From Rhodospirillaceae bacterium (GTDB lineage Bacteria; Pseudomonadota; Alphaproteobacteria; Rhodospirillales; Casp-alpha2): a stretch of DNA of 57,784 nucleotides. The notes under the pieces were generated by a model that worked only from the letters and a program-made list of their open reading frames with translations, had not been told where the DNA came from and did no database searches. Positions 47,536-55,208 of the stretch are shown here, one piece after another (position 1 is the first letter of the stretch; the number at the start of each line of letters is the position of its first letter). The stretch covers positions 1 to 57,784 of the forward strand of contig NZRL01000065.1 of NCBI GenBank assembly GCA_002696205.1, written 5' to 3'. Made by a program: the position numbers and the translations under genes.

Positions 47536-49152
47536 CTACCGGGCCATGGGGGCTGTGGCCGGGCGGACGCGTTCGGACGGAAACGTCATGATGACGCGGG
47601 TTCCCTTCCCAAGCTCGCTCTCCATATCGAGCGTCCCGCCGTGCATATGCATCAATTCGCGCGAGATCGACAGGCCGATCCCGGTGCCGACCCGGTTCCG
47701 CGTGCGTCCGCCGCTTGGGTTCAATTGGACGAATGGCTCGAACGCCTTCGGGATATCCTTTGCCGCGACTCCGATCCCCTGGTCTTCGATCTCGACCCGG
47801 ATCGCACCGCCGTCCGCCACCCCGGCGCGCAGCGTGACTTCCTGACAATCGGAAAACTTGGCGGCATTGAACAACACGTTGATCAGAACCTGACGAATGC
47901 GGCGCTCGTCCCCCATAAACGGCGGCAGTCCATCGTCAATTTCGGTCTTCAACGGCAACGCATGCAGATCGTTGCTGCCGCCCGCCGGGTCGGGACGTGA
48001 GATCGTGATCGGCGGCAGGTCCTGGATCAACTTCGCCAACTCAATGGTCGTTTCCTCCAATCCCAGTTCCCCGGTCTCGATGCGCGAGAAATCGAGCACG
48101 TCGCGGACGACGGCCTGCAAATGCCGGCCGCTGCGCAGAATATCATCGGCGTATTCGCGGTAGCGCGCATTCAAAGGCCCGAACATTTCCGAGCCCATGA
48201 TCTGCGCGAAACCGATGATCGGGTTCAGCGGCGTCAGCAGTTCGTGGCTCATTTTCGCGAGAAACCGGGACTTGGCCACATTCGCCGTGATCGCCGTGCG
48301 GGCCCAGACATAAGACAGCGCGACCGCGGCAACGGCGAGGATCAAGGTCACCAAACCGATCTTGACCCCTAACTCCGCCAACAAGGTATCGCCGGGACGT
48401 TCCTGATCCCAGGTTACTTGCATGATCGTTTTGCCGTCCAAACCGACCAACCCCTTGCCGACATCCCTCGGCTCGCCCTCGGCCAGGCGAAAGTTTTGAA
48501 ACAGGAACCGGCCGCCCAGGTCGGACAGCACCTCGCCATCGAGCAACCGGAAGAAAACCAACACCGGCCGATTTTCCTGCATCTGCTGATCCGGCGTCGG
48601 CTCTTCGAACGTCACGGACCCGGCGGCGACCATATAGACCTTGTCCTGCCAGCGGACAAAGGTCGATGCCACCTCCGACCGCATGGCGGGGACGGCGCGC
48701 AAAGGCGCCATGAACGCTTCGGCATTCGGCCCCAGAAACCGCATACCGTCGGCAGGCAGCGCCGGGTCGACAGCCGTGGCATAGAGGGTTTCGTTGTTCG
48801 TTCCCAATAAGAACGTCCCGGAGTAGTGGAACTCTTCCTGGAGGTAGGAGCCGATATTGCTGTCGGCCCATGCGGGATCGATGCCCCGCGCCACCTGGCT
48901 CGCCATATCGTTCCACCAGGCGTAATCGACGAGTCGCCCCGTCAGGTCACGGCGCAGCGTGTTGATCGCGGTCCGAGCAAGGTGATTCGCGCTGTTCCGC
49001 GCCTGTTTGTTTTCGCGGTCGGCGGCGATGCTCAGAAAATAAACGACGGCCCCAAGGGCCAGGGCAAAGAACACCGCGGAAAAGACGATCGGCTGCCAGA
49101 AATACCTGGGTTGCCTGACCGTGGGGCCGAATGGATCATCGGGTCTGCCCAT
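47536..49152 (-). CDS. CHASE4-domain sensor histidine kinase
   Basis: 538 residues from the ATG at 49152 with AGGGACA upstream. Two membrane helices (about 22-45 and 263-286) enclose a periplasmic CHASE4 sensor (TGRLVDYAWWNDMASQV). Then HisKA with the phosphoacceptor box MSHELLTPLNPIIGF, where most kinases have SHELRTPL, and HATPase with N box LINVLFNAAKFS, DQGIGV and GTGIGLSIS. No response regulator is encoded nearby. The orphan status and the Arg to Leu change are worth noting. Confidence 0.88.
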   Translation of the reverse strand: MGRPDDPFGPTVRQPRYFWQPIVFSAVFFALALGAVVYFLSIAADRENKQARNSANHLARTAINTLRRDLTGRLVDYAWWNDMASQVARGIDPAWADSNIGSYLQEEFHYSGTFLLGTNNETLYATAVDPALPADGMRFLGPNAEAFMAPLRAVPAMRSEVASTFVRWQDKVYMVAAGSVTFEEPTPDQQMQENRPVLVFFRLLDGEVLSDLGGRFLFQNFRLAEGEPRDVGKGLVGLDGKTIMQVTWDQERPGDTLLAELGVKIGLVTLILAVAAVALSYVWARTAITANVAKSRFLAKMSHELLTPLNPIIGFAQIMGSEMFGPLNARYREYADDILRSGRHLQAVVRDVLDFSRIETGELGLEETTIELAKLIQDLPPITISRPDPAGGSNDLHALPLKTEIDDGLPPFMGDERRIRQVLINVLFNAAKFSDCQEVTLRAGVADGGAIRVEIEDQGIGVAAKDIPKAFEPFVQLNPSGGRTRNRVGTGIGLSISRELMHMHGGTLDMESELGKGTRVIMTFPSERVRPATAPMAR

Positions 49153-49307
49153 TTTGTCCCTATATAAAACGCCCCCTCCCCCGTCTGAACGGGAAGCGCG
49201 GGGAGATTTTAGAGAATCCCGCGTCCCTGGCAATCACCATGACGACAGTAGGGATAAATTTCACATTCAAGCACCTCGACGCTCCATAGGGGCGCGACGT
49301 ACCCCTC

Positions 49308-49889
49308 TCAAAATTCCTCGCCCGGCCCTTCCGGACAGGTCGGCGGCGGCGCTTGGCGCCAGTCCTCAACGATCATCAAGCCGAACTCCCGCCTGATGTC
49401 GATATCCACCGCGGCGCCGACCAAATCACGCGCATAATCGACCATCGACGGGGCGGCGGCGCCGCCGGCATCGCCTTCGTCGCGCAGCTTGGCGCCCAGG
49501 TTTTGGATCACCGCGGCACGCAGTCTCGGCATATTTCGGCACAGCGACGCCTCTTGCCGGTCGTCGCCGACCATCATGGCGACCGTGACGTAGACCATCC
49601 GGTCCCGCTTGTTCGGATCGAGGCTGTAGCCGCTCAGGTCGACGGCGATCGGCGCGGTGACGACGGCCCGGGGCGACGGCGGCGACAGTCGCTGAAAAAG
49701 CCGCCCCGGCGCCATTTGTCCGGGGCCGACTTCCAAGGCCATGCCGATGGTGATGCAGCCGAACGACAGGAACGCCGCCGAGCCGGCGACGATCGCGGCC
49801 GTCTTGAACGGAAAACCACGCCGACCGGGCTTTCCCGGGCGCTTTCCGCCGGTCGATTTGAAAACGGCGCGCGCGGGCCTACGCGGCAT
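49308..49889 (-). CDS. FliL-like single-pass membrane protein (tentative)
   Basis: 193 residues from the ATG at 49889, which overlaps the 75-codon gene upstream by 11 bases. A basic N terminus (RPARAVFKS) precedes a membrane helix near 28-50 and a periplasmic domain with MVYVTVAMMVGDDRQEASLCRNMPRLRAAV, then a helix reading VDIDIRREFGLMIVEDW. The layout, one N-terminal anchor and a C-terminal strand-helix domain beginning with a pairing of VTVAMMV and LPRIRD-like helix, resembles FliL, but identity is low and no flagellar genes are adjacent. Confidence 0.6.
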   Translation of the reverse strand: MPRRPARAVFKSTGGKRPGKPGRRGFPFKTAAIVAGSAAFLSFGCITIGMALEVGPGQMAPGRLFQRLSPPSPRAVVTAPIAVDLSGYSLDPNKRDRMVYVTVAMMVGDDRQEASLCRNMPRLRAAVIQNLGAKLRDEGDAGGAAAPSMVDYARDLVGAAVDIDIRREFGLMIVEDWRQAPPPTCPEGPGEEF

Positions 49890-50106
49890 GACAGCAGGTC
49901 CCGGACCAGTCGAGCGCCGGATCGGCGTCGTCGGATCGGACCTGCGCCAGAATTTCTCGGGCACGCCCTTTCGGGACTTGCGTCAGATGGTCGTCCGACG
50001 CGCTCCAGTAGAAATCCACATGCGCCTGATGGGCCAGGTGCGGCGGCGTGACCACGAAATAATCGGGGTCCAGACTGGAAACGTAGACAAGCAATTGGCG
50101 ATGCAT
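49879..50106 (-). CDS. Hypothetical 75-residue protein
   Basis: 75 residues, start ATG at 50106 with TAGGAGCC about nine bases upstream. No family recognised. Contains a double Cys at the C terminus (GTCCHAA). It overlaps the FliL-like gene start (ATGCCGCGTAG), which suggests coupled translation and supports it as a real gene. Confidence 0.5.
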   Translation of the reverse strand: MHRQLLVYVSSLDPDYFVVTPPHLAHQAHVDFYWSASDDHLTQVPKGRAREILAQVRSDDADPALDWSGTCCHAA

Positions 50107-50204
50107 GGGTTTGGGCTCCTAATCTTCCTTGCGGATGTTTTTTGAAGGAGGGGCAGGTGATGGCTTTGGCCCTATCGACCGAAGCCGACACGGCAGTCGG
50201 TCTC

Positions 50205-50372
50205 CTAGTTATTGACCAGGCAGACCGGCGATAGGGGGGCCGCTTTTTGATAGAGCGCCCGGTTGAACGCTGCCCATTCGGAGGGGACGACGGCCGAGAC
50301 CCGCGACTGGGAATGACGGCGGTCAGCGGGGGCGATGACGATGTCACGGGCGTGAACGAGGTGCGCAATCAT
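50205..50372 (-). CDS. Small ORF, 55 residues
   Basis: Not on most ORF lists because of its size. ATG at 50372 lies behind AGAGGAGA, one of the best ribosome sites in the window. The peptide begins MIAHLVHARDIVIAPADRRH and ends with PVCLVNN. No family recognised. Its start overlaps the stop of the 21-codon ORF by ATGA. Confidence 0.5.
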   Translation of the reverse strand: MIAHLVHARDIVIAPADRRHSQSRVSAVVPSEWAAFNRALYQKAAPLSPVCLVNN

Positions 50373-50434
50373 GGTCGGTCTCCTCTTGGTCGGGTCAGGG
50401 AATTCGTGATCCTGAGGAGGAGTCTAAGCGACAT
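50369..50434 (-). CDS. Short leader-like ORF, 21 residues
   Basis: ATG at 50434 behind AGGGAAG; encodes MSLRLLLRITNSLTRPRGD and two more residues, Leu/Arg-rich. The TGA overlaps the next ATG (ATGA), the mark of coupled translation. It could be a leader peptide or regulatory ORF of the 55-residue gene; it is too short for confidence. Confidence 0.3.
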   Translation of the reverse strand: MSLRLLLRITNSLTRPRGDRP

Positions 50435-50490
50435 GACGCTTCCCTGATATTGACCACAGGGAGAAGCCGGACGGTTCAAAAGTATGGGGT

Positions 50491-50537
50491 AAAAATCGCC
50501 GGATTTCCGCGCCGAACGGCGGGGCGGCCGGGAAATC
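50491..50537 (-). terminator. Intrinsic terminator of the 250-residue gene
   Basis: Outer arms GATTTCC/GGAAATC (50502-50508, 50531-50537) and inner CGCCG-AA-CGGCG (50510-50521) make a strong nested stem on the minus strand, with TTTTT beyond at 50495-50491. The outer arm overlaps the stop codon. It separates this gene from the small-ORF chain. Confidence 0.6.
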
Positions 50538-51288
50538 AGTGGGCCTTGCTGTATTCCGTGCCCTGGGCCACGATCCAACGCAGCTCTTCCTTCATCAGGT
50601 CGACGTGACGGGACGAGTCGGCCCGCAGCAACGCCTGAATGATCGCCGTCTGCACGGGGGCCGGCATCTCGTGGAAGTTCTCCAGCATCAGAAACTTCAC
50701 GCTGGGCCGCACGGTCTCCGACATCAGCAGGCTGATGACCAATTTCTTGCGGATATCGTTCCGCATGTTGCCGGCTTCGGTCAGTTGGAAGAATTCCTGC
50801 ACGAAGTGGCGCGGTGAAACGCTGCCGTCCATCAGGTTGTGCAGGTTCTGACGCAGCGCCGTCGTGTATTCGGCCCGGGTGCGGACGATGAACCGCGAAG
50901 TCTCGCGCCGAAGTTTGGCGATGGCGTTGGGGTCGAAGGCGCTTTCGGTGATCAGCGACACCGCGTCCTTGACCGCCGCATGTTTGGTGATGTCGCCGAC
51001 GATTTCGAACATGCCGGTGATCAGCGGCGTTTTACGGCCGAGCGGCGACAGGCGCGCGGCGGCGGCCAGCGCCATCGGCGCTTCCGGGTCGCGGGCCGAG
51101 ACCAGCGCCAGCGGCAGCGGGTCTTCGAGGCCGCCCAGATCGATCGTCGAATTCAGGAAGTTTTCCGGCGCCAGGAACTTGTCGCCGCCCGACGGAACGA
51201 TCAGCGGCTCACGCTTCTTGTACCGCGTCTTGATATCCAGCGCCGTCTTGACGCCGTCTTCCGTCAAACCGAAGAGTTTCTGACTCAT
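50536..51288 (-). CDS. Conserved-looking unknown protein, 250 residues
   Basis: ATG at 51288 behind GAGGGACG. No domain recognised, but the sequence looks evolved: well-ordered helical segments such as RRETSRFIVRTRAEYTTALR, VSPRHFVQEFFQLTEAGNM and SVKFLMLENFHEMPAPVQ; no membrane helix or signal peptide. Length and codon use match the neighbours. Followed by an intrinsic terminator. Function unknown. Confidence 0.7.
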   Translation of the reverse strand: MSQKLFGLTEDGVKTALDIKTRYKKREPLIVPSGGDKFLAPENFLNSTIDLGGLEDPLPLALVSARDPEAPMALAAAARLSPLGRKTPLITGMFEIVGDITKHAAVKDAVSLITESAFDPNAIAKLRRETSRFIVRTRAEYTTALRQNLHNLMDGSVSPRHFVQEFFQLTEAGNMRNDIRKKLVISLLMSETVRPSVKFLMLENFHEMPAPVQTAIIQALLRADSSRHVDLMKEELRWIVAQGTEYSKAH

Positions 51289-51374
51289 TCGTCCCTCGTC
51301 TACCCCTTGCCCGGGTCTTTAACGCCCCGTAATGGCTATCCCGCGGCACGGCCCCCCAGCCGTGATCTCCGCAA

Positions 51375-51842
51375 TCAGGAAACAGCCAGTCCCAGGCGGT
51401 CGTTGTCGACAGACCGGCCGCGGGCCACGCCCACCATCCGATTGTCGTTGAACAGTTTACGGTTTCGCCAATTCAGGAACAAGCGAAGCCCTTCTTCCAT
51501 ATGACCACGGTCGAACCCCAAATTGAACGCCTGCTGCTGCTGCAGATTGTCGCGCGCCCGAACGGTGCGGATCTGGCCCGGCAGGTCCATGTTGGGAAAC
51601 ATCGACGTGGCGACCACCGCTTCGCTGCCCTTGCGGTCCACCAGAGCGTCGAGAACCAGCGTGAGAAACGCGATCAGACGGGCGGGCATGCGGTCGTCGC
51701 CGCAACGCCAGGCCGCGACCGCGGCCGGCGAGGCGCCCAAGGCGCGCGCCAGATCGGCGGTGGACAGTCCCAATTCCGTCAATCCTCGAAACACCGGGTA
51801 AACATCCCTATTCTCGGTCGTGCTTTCGGCGATGATGGTCAT
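51375..51842 (-). CDS. Small HTH-domain protein
   Basis: 155 residues from the ATG at 51842, with TAGGAGCCG ahead. An N-terminal helix-turn-helix of Cro/cI-like form (LGLSTADLARALGASPAAVAAWR) is followed by a helical region LIAFLTLVLDALVD and a C-terminal half of unknown kind (LQQQQAFNLGFDRGHMEEGL). A DNA-binding role is likely. The upstream inverted repeat may be its own operator. Confidence 0.75.
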   Translation of the reverse strand: MTIIAESTTENRDVYPVFRGLTELGLSTADLARALGASPAAVAAWRCGDDRMPARLIAFLTLVLDALVDRKGSEAVVATSMFPNMDLPGQIRTVRARDNLQQQQAFNLGFDRGHMEEGLRLFLNWRNRKLFNDNRMVGVARGRSVDNDRLGLAVS

Positions 51843-51901
51843 CTGTTCGGCTCCTAGCGATTAGGCCTATGGTTGACCCAGTTCTAAGGTCCGAACGGTA
51901 A

Positions 51902-51926
51902 AAAAGTATTAACCTCGTTTACTTTT
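51902..51926. promoter_or_regulatory. Inverted repeat AAAAGTA-N11-TACTTTT between divergent HTH and ROK genes
   Basis: Perfect 7-base arms around 11 bases. The centre TTAACCTCGTTTAC also looks like a CtrA box with the second half off by a base or two. On the minus strand a TAATAC -10 for the HTH gene lies inside the repeat. Candidate autoregulatory operator. Confidence 0.45.
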
Positions 51927-51996
51927 GAACATGACGACGGTCACAGGATGACGATTAATCTTTTCATCGCCCGAACACCGAAGTGGGGAATGGGAC

Positions 51997-52902
51997 TTGC
52001 GCGCGGGTATTGACCTCGGCGGAACCAAGATCGAAGGCATCGTCCTCGACACCGCGGGCACCGAAATCGCGCGCCGCCGGATCGCCGCCCCACGCGGCGA
52101 CTACATGGCGACGATTTCGGCGATCCACGGCCTGATCGCCGATCTGGAGGCGGACAGCAGCGCCATCAGCCACGTCGGTGTGGGTATCCCGGGAACGATC
52201 TCTCCAGCCACCGGTCTGGTGAAGAACGCCAACTCGACCTGGCTGATCGGGCATCCCTTCGACAAGGACCTGCAGACGGTCCTCGGCCGGCCTGTCCGCC
52301 TGGCCAACGACGCCAATTGCTTCGCCCTCTCCGAAGCCGCCGACGGTGCCGCGGCGGGGGCGGCCAGCGTGTTCGGCGTCATTCTTGGCACGGGCACGGG
52401 CGGTGGGCTGGTCCTGGACGGCAGGCCCCTTACCGGGATCAACGCCATCGCCGGAGAATGGGGACACAATCCCCTGCCCTGGCCCGACGACGACGACACC
52501 CCCGGCGCCCCCTGTTATTGCGGTCTGACCGGCTGCATCGAGACCTTCCTTTCCGGCCCCGGGTTGGCACGCGACCACCGCACCGTCACCGGCGAGGACC
52601 TGAGCCCGCCGGACATTGCCGTCCGCGCCGCCAATGGCGACACCGATGCCGAGGCAACCATGGCACGGTATGAAAGCCGTCTGGCGCGGGCCCTGGCGTC
52701 GGTCATCAACGTCGTCGATCCCGAGGTCATCGTGCTCGGCGGCGGGCTATCGAACCTGGATCGGCTGTACCACAACGTACCGGGACAACTCGACCGCTGG
52801 GTGTTTTCCGATACGGTGGCGACGCGCCTGGTGCAAAACCGCCATGGCGACGCATCGGGGGTTCGCGGCGCGGCCTGGCTCTGGCCGCCGGGGTCGGACT
52901 GA
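51997..52902 (+). CDS. ROK-family sugar kinase
   Basis: 301 residues with a TTG start at 51997; no in-frame ATG or GTG lies upstream and GGGGA sits ahead. N-terminal phosphate loop GIDLGGTKIEG, ROK substrate motif GEWGHNPL and a zinc-type Cys region CYCGLTGCIETFLSG are complete. LANDANCFALSEA carries the catalytic Asp. Matches fructokinase, glucokinase or N-acetylglucosamine kinase; the sugar is unknown. No sugar genes are adjacent. Confidence 0.88.
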   Translation: MRAGIDLGGTKIEGIVLDTAGTEIARRRIAAPRGDYMATISAIHGLIADLEADSSAISHVGVGIPGTISPATGLVKNANSTWLIGHPFDKDLQTVLGRPVRLANDANCFALSEAADGAAAGAASVFGVILGTGTGGGLVLDGRPLTGINAIAGEWGHNPLPWPDDDDTPGAPCYCGLTGCIETFLSGPGLARDHRTVTGEDLSPPDIAVRAANGDTDAEATMARYESRLARALASVINVVDPEVIVLGGGLSNLDRLYHNVPGQLDRWVFSDTVATRLVQNRHGDASGVRGAAWLWPPGSD

Positions 52903-52935
52903 CCTCTGAAAACCGACATTTTATCCATAAAATAC

Positions 52936-52951
52936 AATCAATTAATTGATT
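52936..52951. promoter_or_regulatory. 16-base AT-rich palindrome
   Basis: AATCAATTAATTGATT is a perfect palindrome in an AT-rich island upstream of the 84-residue membrane gene; it contains ATCAA/TTGAT elements in the outward order. A regulator site for that gene is plausible. It also ends in TTGATT, a possible -35. Confidence 0.4.
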
Positions 52952-53017
52952 TTACGAAAGTGATACGCGAAGGCGATACTGATCGCCTGGGCAGTCAACC
53001 GTAGAAGGTCATGCGTC

Positions 53018-53272
53018 ATGGCTTGGTTGGTGATTATCGCGTCCCTGATCCTTCTGGGCGCCGCCGGTTTGCATCATCTGGGGCCCGCGTTCGCGGTGCT
53101 TCTGGGGACGGGCCTGCCGCTTGCGGTCATGGCGCTGATCTCGACGGGGGCCGGCGTCCGGCGGCTTCGGGCGGGCGACGTCGCACAGGGCCTGGCGCTC
53201 GAGGCGCTGGGATTGGGCAGCGTCCTCCTGCTGGCCCTCATGGGCCGTTGGGCCTGGATGAATTACTTCTGA
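53018..53272 (+). CDS. Small membrane protein, 84 residues
   Basis: ATG at 53018 (an overlapping out-of-frame ATG at 53011 is not used), AAGGTC ahead. Two or three hydrophobic helices (LVIIASLILLGAAGL, AFAVLLGTGLPLAVMALIS, ALGLGSVLLLALMG). No family recognised. Converges with eipB, 16 bases apart. Confidence 0.7.
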   Translation: MAWLVIIASLILLGAAGLHHLGPAFAVLLGTGLPLAVMALISTGAGVRRLRAGDVAQGLALEALGLGSVLLLALMGRWAWMNYF

Positions 53273-53288
53273 CGTCACACGTCCTTGA

Positions 53289-54128
53289 TCAACAGCCGCC
53301 CTTGAGGGCCTCGATCTTGACCGGCGTCATGAGGATCGAAAAATCGCTGAAGAACTGGATGATCCGCTCGGCGATGCCGTCCTCGCGGTAATCGACCTGG
53401 AGTTCGAAGACGGGCGTGCCCTCGCCGCTTTCCCTGGAAAAGAACGCCGCCTGATAGCGCAGGACCGGCACGTCGGACGCGAAGCCGTTGTCGGCCAATA
53501 GCTTCGCCGCCTCTGCATCTCGGTTCTTAGCGGCGACGAAATAGACGTTGGTGTCATAGGGATTGTCCAGGCTGCCGCCGTCGAACAAAGGCTGGGCGAA
53601 GGTCTTCTTGCCGGCATGGGCGGCGTTGAGGCTGGCCAGAAGGTGGGCCGTCGGAAACAAAGTTCCCTTGGGCAAGGTCATCGTCCGTGCCGTCTCGCCG
53701 GTGAATTCGGCCGTGCCGCCCTTGGCGTCCAGATTGGCCGTGCCCATCAGTTCCTCGGCCATCTGACCGTTGCGTTTATGCACCAGCTTGTAGCCGTACT
53801 CGCGGCTGTCCTTGGATTCCCAGCTGTTGAAGGTCCAATCCGTGCGCACGGGCGTTTCCTCGCCGAACAGAACGTCCATGACGATGCGGTTGTTGACGAT
53901 CCAGCTTTCGCAAGCGTCCGAAAACGAATACGCCATCAGCCCCCGGGCCGCCGTCGGGCCCACACCTTCGCGGCTCTGGTTCAGGGTGATTTCATAAACC
54001 GCCCGATGGGCCACCAAATCCACCGCCCGGATCGCCGGTGCGCCGGCCGCCTGAACAAACGACGGCACCGTCAGAACGGGGATGGCCGCAGCCAGAACCA
54101 CGGCCCGGAATATCCGGGAAATCGGCAT
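53289..54128 (-). CDS. eipB: EipB-family (DUF1849) periplasmic envelope protein
   Basis: 279 residues. Signal peptide (ISRIFRAVVLAAAIPVLTVPSFVQA) and then the EipB opening DLVAHRAVYEITLNQ. Family Cys pair: one in SDACESW near residue 73 and one as the last residue (KGGC), which form a disulfide in Brucella EipB. The protein folds as a beta-spiral barrel that helps keep the envelope intact. Monocistronic. Confidence 0.88.
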   Translation of the reverse strand: MPISRIFRAVVLAAAIPVLTVPSFVQAAGAPAIRAVDLVAHRAVYEITLNQSREGVGPTAARGLMAYSFSDACESWIVNNRIVMDVLFGEETPVRTDWTFNSWESKDSREYGYKLVHKRNGQMAEELMGTANLDAKGGTAEFTGETARTMTLPKGTLFPTAHLLASLNAAHAGKKTFAQPLFDGGSLDNPYDTNVYFVAAKNRDAEAAKLLADNGFASDVPVLRYQAAFFSRESGEGTPVFELQVDYREDGIAERIIQFFSDFSILMTPVKIEALKGGC

Positions 54129-54311
54129 GTGAAGGATCGCCTCTCAAGCACGCGTATCCCCGAAAGATAGGCCTGAACAGAGCCCCTGTCCATTGCCCGC
54201 GGATCGGTGTTCCCCGGCATAATTTGCCCGCGAGGCGGCAGAAATTGCCGGGTTATGGGACCAAGACGCCGGTCATGTTCCGTTAAGCATATGAAAAACC
54301 GGCAGATGCGG

Positions 54312-54329
54312 TTTGGCCCGGGTCTTGCG
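54312..54329 (+). promoter_or_regulatory. Sigma54-type promoter (GG-N10-GC)
   Basis: TTTGGCCCGGGTCTTGCG keeps GG-N10-GC with TGGC at -24 and TTGC at -12; only one base of TGGCAC is changed. Transcription would start near 54340, about 50 bases before the short ORF. Sigma54 promoters often drive flagellar genes in this class. Confidence 0.45.
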
Positions 54330-54390
54330 TCTGAATTTCTTGAGAAAATGGATGTGGCGAAGCCCACATGCCGACGATTTGGAGGCACCC

Positions 54391-54477
54391 ATGACGGCGA
54401 TAGAACAGACCCCGATGCCCGCAACGAATGATCGCGCGACACCCCCCGACCGGGCCCTGGCCCGAAGGGTGGCCTGA
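54391..54477 (+). CDS. Short ORF, 28 residues
   Basis: ATG at 54391 behind TTTGGAGGCACCC, a strong ribosome site, and lying downstream of the sigma54-like promoter. Encodes MTAIEQTPMPATNDRATPPD and a basic end (ALARRVA). No family recognised. It may be a small protein or a leader for the gene 106 bases on. Confidence 0.35.
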   Translation: MTAIEQTPMPATNDRATPPDRALARRVA

Positions 54478-54583
54478 TCGCGTTCATATTCATTGCGGGA
54501 TCCAGTGCCCCTGGCATGTTAAGGGTCTCGGCACCTTCGGTTTCTCGAACGGATCGCGTTCGGACGAAGAAGGAGCCTTGCTC

Positions 54584-55120
54584 ATGGGAGCAGAACACCA
54601 ACCTGTTTCATACCTGGAAATCTATTCGCAATCGCCCGCCGTCGAGGCACCGATGACCGGCACGGGCCTGTCGTCACGCGAACTTGTCCCCCTTACCCCG
54701 GCATCGCCGCCGGATGCCATCGACTGCGAAGGCGCGGAAACGCCGCCGGAAGAAACCCCGACCCTGTTCGGAAAGTTGACCGGCGGGCTGTCGCTTCGCG
54801 ATCTGTCGCCGCGCCAGATGGCGGAGGTCAGCCTGGACCTCTATGCCGCGGGCGTCCTGGCCTATGAAGATTACGAACTCCTGGCGTTCCAACCCGAACT
54901 GCATCCCCAATACAACGACACGATCGGCGCCCTGACCGGCGAGCCCGCAGGCCCCGACCGGGCGCGCGACTTCGTCTCGCAATGGGAGGAGCGGCTGCAC
55001 TTCGAACAGCGCTACAATCCGCAGAATACCCGCCTGGTCCGGGAGACCGAGCGCATCGTGACGCTGCTTCAGACCCTCGACGGCCCGCCGGACGGCTCCG
55101 GGCGGACCTTGGCGGCCTGA
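54584..55120 (+). CDS. Hypothetical protein, 178 residues
   Basis: ATG at 54584 with AAGGAGCC upstream; chosen over the upstream opening, which lacks a ribosome site. N-terminal part is Pro/Ser-rich and poorly ordered; the C-terminal half is helical (LSLRDLSPRQMAEVSLDLYAAGVLAYEDYELLAF, then ERLHFEQRYN). No family, signal or membrane helix seen. It probably belongs to the sigma54-like promoter's transcript. Ends before a bidirectional terminator. Confidence 0.65.
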   Translation: MGAEHQPVSYLEIYSQSPAVEAPMTGTGLSSRELVPLTPASPPDAIDCEGAETPPEETPTLFGKLTGGLSLRDLSPRQMAEVSLDLYAAGVLAYEDYELLAFQPELHPQYNDTIGALTGEPAGPDRARDFVSQWEERLHFEQRYNPQNTRLVRETERIVTLLQTLDGPPDGSGRTLAA

Positions 55121-55146
55121 GGTTTCCGCCATTCTCCGGACATGAA

Positions 55147-55177
55147 AAATCCCGGACGCAGGACGCGTCCGGGATTT
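55147..55177. terminator. Bidirectional intrinsic terminator
   Basis: A 13-base perfect stem (AAATCCCGGACGC / GCGTCCGGGATTT) with a 5-base loop AGGAC between convergent genes. On the minus strand it runs into a TTTTT-type tract, so it clearly ends the SPOR-lipoprotein transcript, and it can end the plus-strand one too. Confidence 0.85.
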
Positions 55178-55208
55178 CCGTTGTTCGTTAAAGCGGGATA
55201 ACCGGCGA

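Larger units (their letters stand above)
54129..54583. other. 455-base gap: sigma54-like promoter, short ORF, otherwise no gene
   Basis: Between eipB and the 178-residue gene. Apart from the sigma54-like promoter at 54312-54329 and the 28-codon ORF at 54391-54477, I see no gene. The frame of the downstream gene stays open to 54428, but the strong ribosome site is at 54568-54576. Confidence 0.5.

Noticed and set aside
50435-50578. 69-codon frame reaching the 250-residue gene
   Set aside because: It crosses the terminator stem at 50491-50537; only the last 21 codons have a ribosome site.
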